From CAVVNN01 sp963838035 (GTDB taxonomy: Bacteria > Actinomycetota > Thermoleophilia > Solirubrobacterales > 70-9), in NCBI GenBank assembly GCA_963838035.1, contig CAWIPM010000005.1, positions 62,001 to 126,000 of the forward strand: a DNA stretch of 64,000 nt. The letters are read 5' to 3'. Of this stretch, positions 18,641 through 28,850 are shown piece after piece. Made by a program: the position numbers and the translations under genes. Position 1 is the stretch's first letter. Each line of letters opens with the position of its first letter. The notes beneath the pieces were generated by a model. That model had not been told where the DNA came from, searched no databases, and saw nothing but the letters and a program-made list of their open reading frames with translations.

Positions 18641-19723
18641 TCAAGAAGGCGTCGTGAGGGGCTCGCCCATACCGCCGATCAGCTCCCTCGCGCGAGCGAG
18701 CGAGGCACTGCGCTGGAGCTCCTCGGCGAGCGCCGCGGGCGGGTCGAGCGCAGGCATGTACCAGGGGTAGAACTTGCGCAGGTAGCGCTCCGCCCGCTCG
18801 GCCCCGAAGTGCTCCTCCGCGCGGTCCATCGTCCAGAGCAGCTCGGCGACGACCTCGTCGCGGCCGGGCGGTCCGGTGCGGCGGCCGGTCAGCTCCTCGA
18901 AGAGCCAGGGGTTGCCGAGCCCGCCGCGGGCGATCATCACCGCGTCGGCCCCGGACTCCTCGTAGGCGAGACGTGCCGCAGCGGCGCTCTTCAGACCACC
19001 GGAGACGATCACCGGCACGTCGACGCTTTCGGCCAGCTCCCGGGTGAGTGCGTAGTCAGGCCTGCCCTTGTGGCCGGTGGTCGCGGCGCGGGGGTGAAAG
19101 GCGACGGCGGCCACACCCCCGTCGGCAACGAGTCGCCGCGCCAGCTCGAAGCCGGAGCGATCGCCGGCCTCGATCCCGGAGCGCAGCTTTACCGTCACCG
19201 GAAGGCCGCTGCCCTCGGCGGCGGCGCAGGCGAGCGCCAGCGCCAGCTCGGGGTCGCGGAGCAGCTCGGCGCCGGCCCCGGTGCGGCGCACCTTGCGCAC
19301 CGGGCAACCCATGTTGATGTCGATCAGGTCGGCGCCGGCCTCGGCGGCGATCGCCGCGCCGGAGCGCATCACCTCGGGGTCGTGGCCGAAGAGCTGCACC
19401 GCAACCGGGTGCTCGTCGGGATGGATCCGCAGCAGCTCGCGAAGGGTGCGCTCGTTGCGGTGGTGCAGGCCAAAGCTGGAGACCATCTCCGAGACCGCCA
19501 GCCCGGCGCCGTACCGCTTCGCCTGCAGCCGCACGAACCAGTTGCCGATCCCCGCCAGCGGCGCCAAGAGCACCCGATTCGAGAGCTCAATTCCGCCTAT
19601 CTCGAAAGGCGTGTTCAAGGCATCCCCCGCCACCCCCTGACGCGGGAGCGAGGGCCCATCCACATCTGATTCCTTGGGCCTTCGCGGGAGCGGAGGAGGT
19701 GGCGGCCTATTCGTTGCGCTCAT
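18641..19723 (-). CDS. dus: tRNA-dihydrouridine synthase
   Basis: A 360-residue FMN-dependent enzyme reducing uridines in tRNA D-loops. The TIM barrel begins at about residue 40 (LSNRVLLAPLAGIGN). The catalytic-Cys motif is INMGCPVRKVRRTGAGAELL, and FMN phosphate contacts lie in VSGGLKSA and IARGGLGNPWLF. The first 35 residues are a Pro-rich extension. The start overlaps the end of coaX by 17 nt. Position upstream of lysS matches Bacillus dusB; subfamily is not certain. Confidence 0.94.
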   Translation of the reverse strand: MSATNRPPPPPLPRRPKESDVDGPSLPRQGVAGDALNTPFEIGGIELSNRVLLAPLAGIGNWFVRLQAKRYGAGLAVSEMVSSFGLHHRNERTLRELLRIHPDEHPVAVQLFGHDPEVMRSGAAIAAEAGADLIDINMGCPVRKVRRTGAGAELLRDPELALALACAAAEGSGLPVTVKLRSGIEAGDRSGFELARRLVADGGVAAVAFHPRAATTGHKGRPDYALTRELAESVDVPVIVSGGLKSAAAARLAYEESGADAVMIARGGLGNPWLFEELTGRRTGPPGRDEVVAELLWTMDRAEEHFGAERAERYLRKFYPWYMPALDPPAALAEELQRSASLARARELIGGMGEPLTTPS

Positions 19724-20468
19724 AGATGAGATGGAGGCCCTTCAGGGTGAGCAGGTCATCGACCTCGTCGATCGTCTCGGTGAACGGCACGATCGCCTCG
19801 GCCAGCCCTCCGGTCGCCAGAAAATGAGCCTCACCCAGCTCTTCCTCGATCCGGCGTGCGACTCCGTCGATCAGGCCGGCAAAACCGAAGACGACACCCG
19901 ACTGGATCGCGGTGCGGCTGGAGCGGCCGATCGCCGACTCCGGAGCCGCCAGGTCGATGCGGGGGATGCGTGCGGCGCGCTCCACCAGCGCCGTCAGCGA
20001 GATCTCGAGGCCTGGGGCAATCGCTCCACCCAGGTACTCGCCCTGCGCCGAGACCGCATCGAAGTTGATCCCGGTGCCGAAGTCGACGACGACGCAGGCG
20101 GCGCCCACCCGATCGTAGGCTGCAACGGCGTTGACGAGCCGGTCGGCGCCGATCTCGAGCGGGTTGTCGATCCGAATCGGCATACCGGTCTTGATGCCGG
20201 GAGCCACCAGCAGGCACTCGGCATCCAGGTAGCGCTCGGTCAGTTGCTCGTACTGGGCGCCGAGCGGCGGCACCACCGAGGAGACACAGACCGCGTCGAG
20301 GTCGTCGAGCCCCATGCCGCGCAGGGCCAGCAGGCCGCCGATCCGCTCGGCCAGCTCGTCGCCGGTCGCCCCGGCGCGGGTCTGGAATCGCCAGTGCTCG
20401 GCGAGTCGCTCGCCGTCGAAGGCGCCGAGGTGGGTCTGCGTGTTGCCGACGTCTATCGCAAGTAGCAC
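19707..20468 (-). CDS. coaX: Type III pantothenate kinase
   Basis: A 253-residue ASKHA-fold enzyme phosphorylating pantothenate, the first step of CoA synthesis. DVGNTQT at the N-terminus is the phosphate-1 motif, followed by GADRLVNAVAAYDRV and a phosphate-2 region reading VDFGTGINFDAVSAQG, slightly unlike the common DFGTATTFD. GGAIAPGLEIS completes the substrate site. It is divergent from the GST gene with only 22 bp between starts. In Bacillus coaX follows ftsH; here it lies after the folate genes. Confidence 0.95.
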   Translation of the reverse strand: MLLAIDVGNTQTHLGAFDGERLAEHWRFQTRAGATGDELAERIGGLLALRGMGLDDLDAVCVSSVVPPLGAQYEQLTERYLDAECLLVAPGIKTGMPIRIDNPLEIGADRLVNAVAAYDRVGAACVVVDFGTGINFDAVSAQGEYLGGAIAPGLEISLTALVERAARIPRIDLAAPESAIGRSSRTAIQSGVVFGFAGLIDGVARRIEEELGEAHFLATGGLAEAIVPFTETIDEVDDLLTLKGLHLIYERNE

Positions 20469-20491
20469 GCGCGCGATTATGATGCCTCGCC

Positions 20492-21244
20492 GTGGATGCT
20501 CGTCTATATGTGATCCCGGCCTCGCACCCCAGCATCGCCGCCGAGCTGATGCTCAAGCACAAGGGCATCGCCTATAAGCGGACCGACCTGCTGCCGGTGG
20601 TCTCCAAGGGCGTCCTGCGCGCGGTCGGCTTCCCCGGTATGACCGTGCCGGCAGTGAAGATCGACGGTCGCAAGGTGCAGGGCTCGCGCGAGATTGCCCG
20701 TGAGCTGGACCGAATCAAGGCCGACCCGCCGCTCTTCCCCGCCGACCCCGAGCTGCGGGTCGCGGTCGAGGAGGCGGAGCGCTTCGGTGACCAGGAGCTG
20801 CAGCCGCCGATGCGCCAGATCCTCTGGTGGGCGATCAAGCGCGACAAGGCGCCGCTGCGCAGCTACTCGGAGGGCGCCAAGCTCGGCGTGCCGATCTCGC
20901 TGGCGATGAAGACAGCGGCGCCGATCGTCGCGCTCTCGGCACGTCTCAACGAGGCGGACGACGAGCACGTTCGGGGCAGCCTCGCCGCACTGCCCGCGAT
21001 GCTGGACAGGATCGACGCCTGGATCGCATCAGGCGTCCTGAACGGCGAGACGCTGAACGCCGCCGACTTCCAGATCGCCCCCAGCCTCGGGTTGGCGATG
21101 ACTCTCGACGACCTGCGGCCGGCGATCGAGGGGAGGCCTGCCGGCGAGCTTGCCAAGCGCGTCGTGCCAGGCTATCCCGGCCGTACTCCGCCGATACTCC
21201 CGCGCGCCTGGCTAGAGCCGTTGCACTCCCTGGCCACCACCTAG
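20492..21244 (+). CDS. Glutathione S-transferase-like protein
   Basis: A 250-residue protein with a thioredoxin-fold N-terminal domain (LYVIPASHPSIAAELMLKHK, then GFPGMTVPAVKIDGRKVQGSREIAREL, containing the cis-Pro and Ser/Arg substrate site of GSTs) and an all-helical C-terminal domain with LNAADFQIAPSLGLAMT. GTG start at 20492. Actinobacteria usually lack glutathione, so the true thiol is unclear. It is on the plus strand inside a minus-strand block and its 3' end overlaps folK by 33 nt. Confidence 0.75.
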   Translation: MDARLYVIPASHPSIAAELMLKHKGIAYKRTDLLPVVSKGVLRAVGFPGMTVPAVKIDGRKVQGSREIARELDRIKADPPLFPADPELRVAVEEAERFGDQELQPPMRQILWWAIKRDKAPLRSYSEGAKLGVPISLAMKTAAPIVALSARLNEADDEHVRGSLAALPAMLDRIDAWIASGVLNGETLNAADFQIAPSLGLAMTLDDLRPAIEGRPAGELAKRVVPGYPGRTPPILPRAWLEPLHSLATT

Positions 21245-21694
21245 AGACGCCAACGCGTCCTCGAGCCGCGTCCCGTCCGGAAGCGCCAGCTCCGGGTCCA
21301 GCTCGAGCAGGGGGGCGAGGACGAAGCGGCGGCTGGTGACCTCGGGATGGGGAAGGGTGAGGCGCTCGGTCCGCAGCTCGAGGTCGCCGAGCAGGAGCAG
21401 GTCGACGTCGAGCGCCCTGGGCGCGTGGCGGGGGGCATCGAGGGTGCGGCCGCGCTCCACCTCGATCCGCTTGCAGATGTCGAGCAGCGCCTCCGGCTCG
21501 AGCTCGGTGCGGATGCGGACTGCGGCATTGAGGAAGTCCGGCTGGTCGAGCACCTCTCCGACCGGTTTCGTCTCATATGTCGAGGAGACGGCCTCGACCT
21601 CGATCCCGCTCTCGGACAACATCTCGACCGCCGCCCGCAGGTGCATCGCGCGGTCGCCGACGTTCGAGCCCAGGCCCAGGTAGCCGGTCCGCAC
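21212..21694 (-). CDS. folK: 2-amino-4-hydroxy-6-hydroxymethyldihydropteridine pyrophosphokinase
   Basis: A 160-residue HPPK transferring pyrophosphate from ATP to the pterin alcohol in folate synthesis. GYLGLGSNVGDR is the N-terminal signature; PVGEVLDQPDFLNAAV and the metal-binding APRALDVDLLLLGD are conserved. GTG start at 21694, 3 nt from the folB stop, so folP-folB-folK form a tight operon. Confidence 0.96.
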   Translation of the reverse strand: MRTGYLGLGSNVGDRAMHLRAAVEMLSESGIEVEAVSSTYETKPVGEVLDQPDFLNAAVRIRTELEPEALLDICKRIEVERGRTLDAPRHAPRALDVDLLLLGDLELRTERLTLPHPEVTSRRFVLAPLLELDPELALPDGTRLEDALASLGGGQGVQRL

Positions 21695-21697
21695 CCG

Positions 21698-22120
21698 CTA
21701 GCCGCCGTTCGCGTCTTCTTCGTCCTCGTCGACCGAGCGCTCATGGGTCACCTCGACGGCGACCTCCTGGATCGCCAGAGGCAACGGCGGCTCGGGCTTG
21801 GACGCGCGGACCCGAACCGACTCGCAGCCGTAGCGCTCCATCAGCCGCTCGCCGACGACCTGCGCCAGCCGCTCCAGCGTCTTGTAGCTGCGCTCGGTAG
21901 CGGCGAGGGCGACGATGTCGCAGGCCTGGGCGTAATCGACGGTGTCCTCGAGGCGATCGGTGAGCACTGCGTCGCAGTCGGGGACGTCGAAGGAGACATC
22001 GAACTCGAGCCGTTGGCCGACCTCCTGCTCAGCGTCGCTGACGCCGTGATGGGTGTAGATCGAGAGCCCGTGCAGCTCGACCTCCACGCTCGACTCGATT
22101 CCGTTGCCGTGAGCCTCCAT
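21698..22120 (-). CDS. folB: Dihydroneopterin aldolase
   Basis: A 140-residue enzyme converting dihydroneopterin to the hydroxymethyl pterin. The motif LHGLSIYTHHGVSDAEQEVGQ and the active-site Tyr/Glu region DTVDYAQ fit the family, as does a late Lys in RASKPEPPL. N-terminal and acidic C-terminal tails are longer than in Bacillus FolB. It lies between folP (11-nt gap) and folK. Confidence 0.95.
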   Translation of the reverse strand: MEAHGNGIESSVEVELHGLSIYTHHGVSDAEQEVGQRLEFDVSFDVPDCDAVLTDRLEDTVDYAQACDIVALAATERSYKTLERLAQVVGERLMERYGCESVRVRASKPEPPLPLAIQEVAVEVTHERSVDEDEEDANGG

Positions 22121-22131
22121 CGCGACGCAAC

Positions 22132-22929
22132 CTACCCGAGGATCGCGCCGGCTACCGTCATCGCCTGCCGCGCCTCGGAGACGTCATGCACGCGAACTAC
22201 GTCGGCGCCCTCTGCGGCGGCGAGCACCGAGGACGCGATCGTCCCGCCGAGGCGCTCGCTCGCCGGCGATCCGTCCAGCTTCCCGATGAAGCTCTTTCGC
22301 GACGTGCCGACGACCAGCGGTCGCCCCAGGTCGCGAAGCTCGCCGAGCCGGGCCAGTAGCTCCATGTTGTGCTCCAGCGCCTTGCCGAACCCGATCCCGG
22401 GATCGAGCCAGATCCGCCCCAGGTCCACGCCGGCCGACACCGCCACCTCGATCCGCTCCGCAAGGAACGCCTTCACGTCGTCGACCACATCGTCGTAAAC
22501 GGGATTCTCCTGCATCGTGCGCGGGCTCCCCTGCATGTGCATGAGGATCAGGCCCGCCCCTCGCTCCGCGCACAGTGCCGCGATTTCAGGGTCTCCCCGC
22601 AGCGCAGTCACGTCATTGACGATCTCCGCCCCGGCATCCAAGGCCGCCTCTGCAACCGCGGACTTGGAAGTGTCGATCGAAACCGCCGCCCCGGCCAGCC
22701 CTTCCACGACCGGCTCGACCCTTCGCAGCTCCTCCTCGACGCTCACCACCTCGGCGCCGGGCCGCGTCGATTCCCCCCCCACATCCAAGATCTCCGCCCC
22801 CTCCCGAGCCAACTCCTTTCCGTGCTCGATCGCCCGTTCCGGATCGAGGTACAACCCCCCATCGGAGAACGAGTCCGGCGTCACGTTGACCACACCCATG
22901 AGCTGGGGCTTCACGAGTGAAGTATCCAC
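22132..22929 (-). CDS. folP: Dihydropteroate synthase
   Basis: A 265-residue TIM barrel joining pABA to the pterin pyrophosphate; target of sulfonamides. MGVVNVTPDSFSDGG and LDVGGESTRPGAE are the two prosite signatures; IVNDVTALRGD, LMHMQGSP, DPGIGFGK, GTSRKSFIG and VRVHDV complete the site. GTG start at 22929. Between it and ftsH lies a striking nested palindrome. No pabA/pabB/pabC genes are in the window. Confidence 0.97.
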   Translation of the reverse strand: MDTSLVKPQLMGVVNVTPDSFSDGGLYLDPERAIEHGKELAREGAEILDVGGESTRPGAEVVSVEEELRRVEPVVEGLAGAAVSIDTSKSAVAEAALDAGAEIVNDVTALRGDPEIAALCAERGAGLILMHMQGSPRTMQENPVYDDVVDDVKAFLAERIEVAVSAGVDLGRIWLDPGIGFGKALEHNMELLARLGELRDLGRPLVVGTSRKSFIGKLDGSPASERLGGTIASSVLAAAEGADVVRVHDVSEARQAMTVAGAILG

Positions 22930-22941
22930 CAGCTTCCGAGA

Positions 22942-23034
22942 GAAGGGGCGGGGTGCCTCCCGAACCGGCGGATACTCAAAGCGACGGACCAGCTGGTCCG
23001 TCGCTTGTCGGGGCGGGAGGCACCCCGCCCCTTC
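22942..23034. repeat. Nested palindromic element between ftsH and folP
   Basis: Outer arms 22942-22962 and 23014-23034 are perfect 21-bp inverted repeats (left arm starts GAAGGGGCGGGGTGCC). The 51-base interior contains a 28-bp perfect palindrome at 22979-23006 (half-site AAGCGACGGACCAG). The element starts 5 nt after the ftsH stop. It could act as a terminator or mRNA 3' stabiliser; its size and perfection suggest a mobile palindromic unit. Confidence 0.75.
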
Positions 23035-23039
23035 GCCGA

Positions 23040-24986
<1,947 letters not shown>

Positions 24987-25022
24987 AGGCAGGAAATCAG
25001 CGTACCAGGGCGGTTTTGCGCC

Positions 25023-25550
25023 CTAGTCTGAGAGTGCCGCCACGTAGTTGAGGTTGCGGTAGCGCTGCCCGTGGTCGAGCCCGTAGCCGATCGCGAAGCG
25101 ATTGGGTATCTCGAAACCGACATAACGAGGTGAGAGGTCGACCCGCAGCCGCTCCGGCTTTGTCAGCAGCGCGCAGACCTCCAGCGAGGCGGGGTTGCGT
25201 GCCTTGAGGTTGCGCATCAGGTACTGGAGCGTCAGGCCGGAGTCGATGATGTCCTCGACAATCAACACGTGGCGGCCCTCGATCGGAGCGTCGAGGTCCT
25301 TGAGAATCCGCACCACACCCGAGGAATCGGTCTGCGAGCCATAGCTGGAGACCGCCATGAAGTCGACCTCGCAGGGGACGGTGAGGCTGCGCATCAGGTC
25401 TGCAAGGAAAAGGACCGCACCCTTCAGCACCCCGACCATGACCAGGTCGCGGCCGTCGTAGTCGCGGCTGACCTCGTCACCGAGCTCCGTGACCCGGCGC
25501 CGCAGGTCCTCGCTGGAGACGAGAGTCTCGCCAATCGCCGGGTCGGTCAC
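25023..25550 (-). CDS. hpt: Hypoxanthine-guanine phosphoribosyltransferase
   Basis: A 175-residue purine-salvage enzyme making IMP/GMP from PRPP. VGVLKGAVLFLADL, the PRPP-binding loop VLIVEDIIDSGLTLQYL and VGFEIPNRFAIGYGLD are diagnostic. GTG start at 25550. It lies between tilS (32-nt gap) and ftsH. Confidence 0.96.
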   Translation of the reverse strand: MTDPAIGETLVSSEDLRRRVTELGDEVSRDYDGRDLVMVGVLKGAVLFLADLMRSLTVPCEVDFMAVSSYGSQTDSSGVVRILKDLDAPIEGRHVLIVEDIIDSGLTLQYLMRNLKARNPASLEVCALLTKPERLRVDLSPRYVGFEIPNRFAIGYGLDHGQRYRNLNYVAALSD

Positions 25551-25582
25551 GAGCGCCAGTCTAGATACGACGCCGCCGCCGG

Positions 25583-26524
25583 TCAGTGCTCGGCGCGGAG
25601 GACGCCGCGCTCGACGACGGCGCGGACCCCGCCGCCGAGGTCGAGCATCGCGCTGCCGGTGCGGCGCAGGGCCGCAACCTCGTCGGCGCGATTGGCAGCG
25701 CCGGGCACCGGGTGGCCGGCGGCCGCGTCGGCGAGGCGCTGCACGATCAGGCGCCGCAGCGCCGGGGGAAGCTCGGCGAGGCGATCCAGCCCGATCGCGT
25801 TGCGGGGCGCGCCGTTTGACGGCCCTGCCAACTCGGCATCGACCAACGCGTCGAGGACGTCCGCCTCGTCGCGCAGCAGCTCAGCCGTGCGCAGGACGTT
25901 CGCGGCGGCCGCCGGGTGGATCGCCGCAAGGGCTGGGATGAGACCGTGGCGCACTCGGTTGCGAGCGTAGGTCGACTCCTCGTTGGTGGCGTCGTCCCGC
26001 CAGGAGAGGCCGCGCTCCTCGCAGTAGGCGGTCGTCTGCGCGCGGGTGCAGCCGATCAGTGGGCGCGCCAGCTGCCCGTCGCGGGGACGCATTCCCAACA
26101 GCGCCCGCCGACTCGGCGAAGAGGCGAGCCGGTAGAGGATCGTCTCGACCTGGTCGTCTGCGGTGTGGCCGGTGGCGATCGCGGCGCCACGGGGCAGCGC
26201 CAGCCGCGCCGCCGCCGCGTAGCGGATGTCGCGCGCCCAGGCCTGCAGGTTGCCGGGGCCCTCGGGACGGCGCGGCCGCTCAACCTCCAGTCGTACACCG
26301 AGGCGCTCGCACAACGCCGTGCAAAGCCGCTCGTCCTCGTCCGAGTCGTCGCGCAGTCCGTAATTGACGTGGAGCGCGGTCACCTCTCCCTTGCCGAGCA
26401 GGCGCGTCGCGACGTCGAGCAGGCAGACCGAGTCGCGACCTCCCGAGAGCATCGCCACGACCGGCGTGCCGGCAGGCAGGAGTCCGCCGGCGCGCACCTG
26501 CTCGAGGGTTTCCTCAGCATTCAT
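25583..26524 (-). CDS. tilS: tRNA(Ile)-lysidine synthetase
   Basis: A 313-residue N-type PP-loop ATPase that converts C34 of tRNA-Ile2 to lysidine, changing charging from Met to Ile; essential. The PP-loop is VVAMLSGGRDSVCLLD (residues about 22-37), followed by HVNYGLRDDSDEDE, TGHTADDQVET and RDDATNEESTYARNRVRH. It lacks the long C-terminal domain of E. coli TilS, like other compact homologues. ATG at 26524 overlaps the stop of the upstream cyclase gene (ATGA), indicating coupled translation. Confidence 0.95.
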   Translation of the reverse strand: MNAEETLEQVRAGGLLPAGTPVVAMLSGGRDSVCLLDVATRLLGKGEVTALHVNYGLRDDSDEDERLCTALCERLGVRLEVERPRRPEGPGNLQAWARDIRYAAAARLALPRGAAIATGHTADDQVETILYRLASSPSRRALLGMRPRDGQLARPLIGCTRAQTTAYCEERGLSWRDDATNEESTYARNRVRHGLIPALAAIHPAAAANVLRTAELLRDEADVLDALVDAELAGPSNGAPRNAIGLDRLAELPPALRRLIVQRLADAAAGHPVPGAANRADEVAALRRTGSAMLDLGGGVRAVVERGVLRAEH

Positions 26525-27711
26525 GGTGCGTGGCGAACGAGGAAGAGCGGGGTCGGCGCCGGGAAGCCCTTGAGGCTGACCTCGCCGATCGGCTCGAATG
26601 CGAGGTGGTCGCGGCCGGCGATCGCCTCGACCACGCTGTCGGTCACCATCACCTCGCCCGCCTGGGCGCGGCTGACCACCCGGTGCGCGAGGTTGACGTG
26701 GGTGCCGAAGTAGTCGCCGTCGCGATAGACGGCCTCGGCGAAGTGGACGCCGACGCGGGGGTGCGGCCGCTCGGGGAAGCGATCGAGAAAGGCGACAGCC
26801 CACTCGGTCAGCGAGGCGGCATCTGGGGAGACGACCATCACCTCGTCGCCGATCGTCTTCACGATCGTCGCCTCTCGCGGCAGCGTCGTCTCCACCGTCT
26901 CAACGAAGTTCTCGACCACGTCGAGCGCCTCCAGGTCACCCTCCTCCTCGGTGTAGCGGGTGAAGCCGGTGATGTCGATGAAGCAAAGCGTCACCATGAC
27001 CTGGCCGAGCTCGGTGCCGGGCGCGCCAAGATCGGTCTCCATATGGCCGACCACGTCCTGCTCGAGGAAGAAGCGCAGGTAGCGGGTGTGCAGGTACTCG
27101 GTCAGAGGCGCCGCCAGCGGCAGGATGTCGGACGCAAGCTCCCCCATCTCCTCCGCCATCTCCAGCTCGGGGACGGCGTCGCGGATCATTGGTTCGTGGA
27201 CGTAGAGGTGGAATAGCCTCACCTCGGCGTCGGCGACACGGCGTAGCGACTGGACGTATACGCGGATGAGCTGGAGGAAGGCGACCAGCGGGAAGCCGGC
27301 GGCGAGGACCCGCGCGCAGTGACGCAAGGCGGCGACGTCGGCGGAGCCGAGTAGCCGTTCACGCCCGACGGGCGTGCCGAGGATGGCGAGGATGCGCTCG
27401 ATCAGCTCCGGCTCCAGCCCCGTCTCCTCCGAGACCTCGGCAATCGTGACCAGATTCTCCCCAGCGGTGAACAGCTCTTCGGTGAAGCCGAACGCCAGCC
27501 GGCCCTCGCGACCGGCCTGCTTGAGGTCCTCCAGGGAGTGGCCGCGCTCGCGCATCCGCCTCACCACCCTGGCCTGCGCCGCCGCGGCGGCGGTCCAGCG
27601 CCCGCGCCGCACCGGCACGACCTTCTCTTCGGCCCAGCGTTTGAGGGTGCTGGCGGGAACGCCGGAGCGACGGGAGGCATCGCCGAGGGAAATGCGCTCG
27701 TCGTGGAGCAT
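26521..27711 (-). CDS. HTH-fused class III adenylate/guanylate cyclase
   Basis: About 396 residues. The N-terminus is MerR-like helix-turn-helix (ISLGDASRRSGVPASTLKRW and a wing VVPVRRGRW). A middle helical region contains a second HTH-like repeat (TIAEVSEETGLEPELIERI). The C-terminal class III cyclase domain keeps the metal Asp in FIDITGFTRYTEEEGD and the second Asp plus substrate Lys in VKTIGDEVMV. The Asp of DGDYFGTHVNLAHRV and the Asn/Arg transition-state pair are also present, so it looks active and ATP-preferring. Start at ATG 27711 is chosen because an extension to 27786 would overlap conserved sequence of the divergent gene. It overlaps tilS by 4 nt. Confidence 0.8.
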   Translation of the reverse strand: MLHDERISLGDASRRSGVPASTLKRWAEEKVVPVRRGRWTAAAAAQARVVRRMRERGHSLEDLKQAGREGRLAFGFTEELFTAGENLVTIAEVSEETGLEPELIERILAILGTPVGRERLLGSADVAALRHCARVLAAGFPLVAFLQLIRVYVQSLRRVADAEVRLFHLYVHEPMIRDAVPELEMAEEMGELASDILPLAAPLTEYLHTRYLRFFLEQDVVGHMETDLGAPGTELGQVMVTLCFIDITGFTRYTEEEGDLEALDVVENFVETVETTLPREATIVKTIGDEVMVVSPDAASLTEWAVAFLDRFPERPHPRVGVHFAEAVYRDGDYFGTHVNLAHRVVSRAQAGEVMVTDSVVEAIAGRDHLAFEPIGEVSLKGFPAPTPLFLVRHAP

Positions 27712-27739
27712 CGCGTCCACGAGGATAAGGTCAGCCGCC

Positions 27740-28378
27740 GTGCCGAAGCGACTCCGCCCCACCGCGCCGATCGCAGCCGATGCCATTCTCGTCGGCGACC
27801 CCGGTCGTGCTCTGCTACTGGCACAGGAGCTGCTCGAGGAGCCGAAGATGAGCAACCACGCGCGCGGACTGTGGGGGTACACAGGGCGGACGCCGGCGGG
27901 CCGGGAGCTGACGATCCAGGCGACCGGGATGGGCGGGCCGAGCGCCGCGATCGTGCTCGGCGACCTCGCCGAGCTGGGGGTGACCCGAGCGGTGCGGATC
28001 GGCACCTGCGCCGCGCACGCCGCCGCGTCGGCGCCTGGCGCGCTGCTCGTCGTCGGCTCGGCCGTGGGGGGCGGCGAGACCGCCCTCCCCGATTTCGATC
28101 TCACCGAAGGGCTGGCACGGGAACTCGGCGAGGGCGAGGCGGTGAGGGTCGCGAGCGTCCACGAGCTGCCCAGCGAAGCGAAGCCCCCGCCTCCCGGGGT
28201 GATCGCCACCGACATGCAGACCGCCACCGTGCTGGCTCGTGGACGCGCTCACGGGATCGCGGTCGCGGCGATCCTGATCGTCGAGACTGCGGCCGGTGGC
28301 GAGCACATCGCCGACGAGGATCTGGAAGAGGCCGCGAAGCGCGCCGGAATGGCGGCGAGCGCCGTACTCTCACCCTAA
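27740..28378 (+). CDS. Purine nucleoside phosphorylase-like protein (DeoD/PNP_UDP superfamily)
   Basis: About 212 residues, shorter than DeoD (about 235). Motifs in order: ILVGDPGRALLLAQELL (phosphate site), RGLWGYTGRTPAGR, IQATGMGGPSAAI, VRIGTCAA, DMQTATVLARG in place of the usual EMEA sequence, and IVETAAGGEHI. GTG at 27740 gives the expected N-terminus. It would cleave purine nucleosides with phosphate, fitting the nearby hpt salvage gene. The changed active-site Glu region (DMQTA) makes the substrate uncertain. It is divergent from the cyclase with 28 bp between starts. Confidence 0.82.
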   Translation: MPKRLRPTAPIAADAILVGDPGRALLLAQELLEEPKMSNHARGLWGYTGRTPAGRELTIQATGMGGPSAAIVLGDLAELGVTRAVRIGTCAAHAAASAPGALLVVGSAVGGGETALPDFDLTEGLARELGEGEAVRVASVHELPSEAKPPPPGVIATDMQTATVLARGRAHGIAVAAILIVETAAGGEHIADEDLEEAAKRAGMAASAVLSP

Positions 28379-28388
28379 AGTCTAGGGT
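28372..28388. terminator. Short dyad between convergent genes
   Basis: ACCCTA (28372-28377) and TAGGGT (28383-28388) flank a 5-base spacer and overlap both stop codons of the convergent neighbours. It is a weak candidate bidirectional terminator. Confidence 0.3.
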
Positions 28389-28708
28389 TAGTCTTTGCTC
28401 TTCCTGGCCAACCCGCGGCGGATCTCGCTGAGGTCACGAGAGATTTCGTCGATTTGCTCCTCGACCTCCTCCAACCGCTGAGAGAAGGAGCGAAGACGCC
28501 GTTCGAGACGTTCGACATCGCCCGCCGAGGGCAGGTTGAGCGCGCTCATCGCCGCATGCTGGGCCTCGGCGGCCCGCTCCCGTGCGCCGAAGGCCGCCGA
28601 AATCGCATTGTGAAGGGTGGGGTTGTCCAAAACCGCCTGGGCGAGCTCGCCGAGCACCTGCTCGCTCCGCGCACGGAGGCCCTCCTGCTCGTCGTATTCG
28701 ACGGTCAT
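28388..28708 (-). CDS. Small phasin-like coiled-coil protein
   Basis: A 106-residue protein: an Ala-rich amphipathic N-terminal half (NPTLHNAISAAFGARERAAE) followed by AGDVERLERRLRSFSQRLEE, a trimeric-type coiled coil ending in a basic tail (RRGLARKSKD). This arrangement resembles polyhydroxyalkanoate granule-associated phasins and related small actinobacterial proteins. No PHA synthase gene is nearby, so the function is inferred weakly. ATG at 28708; divergent from the murein hydrolase gene. Confidence 0.6.
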   Translation of the reverse strand: MTVEYDEQEGLRARSEQVLGELAQAVLDNPTLHNAISAAFGARERAAEAQHAAMSALNLPSAGDVERLERRLRSFSQRLEEVEEQIDEISRDLSEIRRGLARKSKD

Positions 28709-28754
28709 TGACAGCAGCTTAACGAGCACATCCGGCCCGGCTGAAACCCTGCCC

Positions 28755-28776
28755 GGTTGCAGGCATGAATGCAACC
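28755..28776. promoter_or_regulatory. Operator-like dyad in divergent intergenic region
   Basis: GGTTGCA (28755-28761) and TGCAACC (28770-28776) form perfect 7-bp arms around an 8-base spacer that itself contributes a GCAT-GA-ATGC dyad. It lies in the 208-bp region between the divergent phasin-like and murein hydrolase genes. Regulator unknown. Confidence 0.45.
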
Positions 28777-28850
28777 ATGATTAAGGCCTTGTTGGGGGGC
28801 GGTCCCGTCCGTTGCATGGCCCCCTGTGAGCAAGTAGCGTGGGCGGGCCT

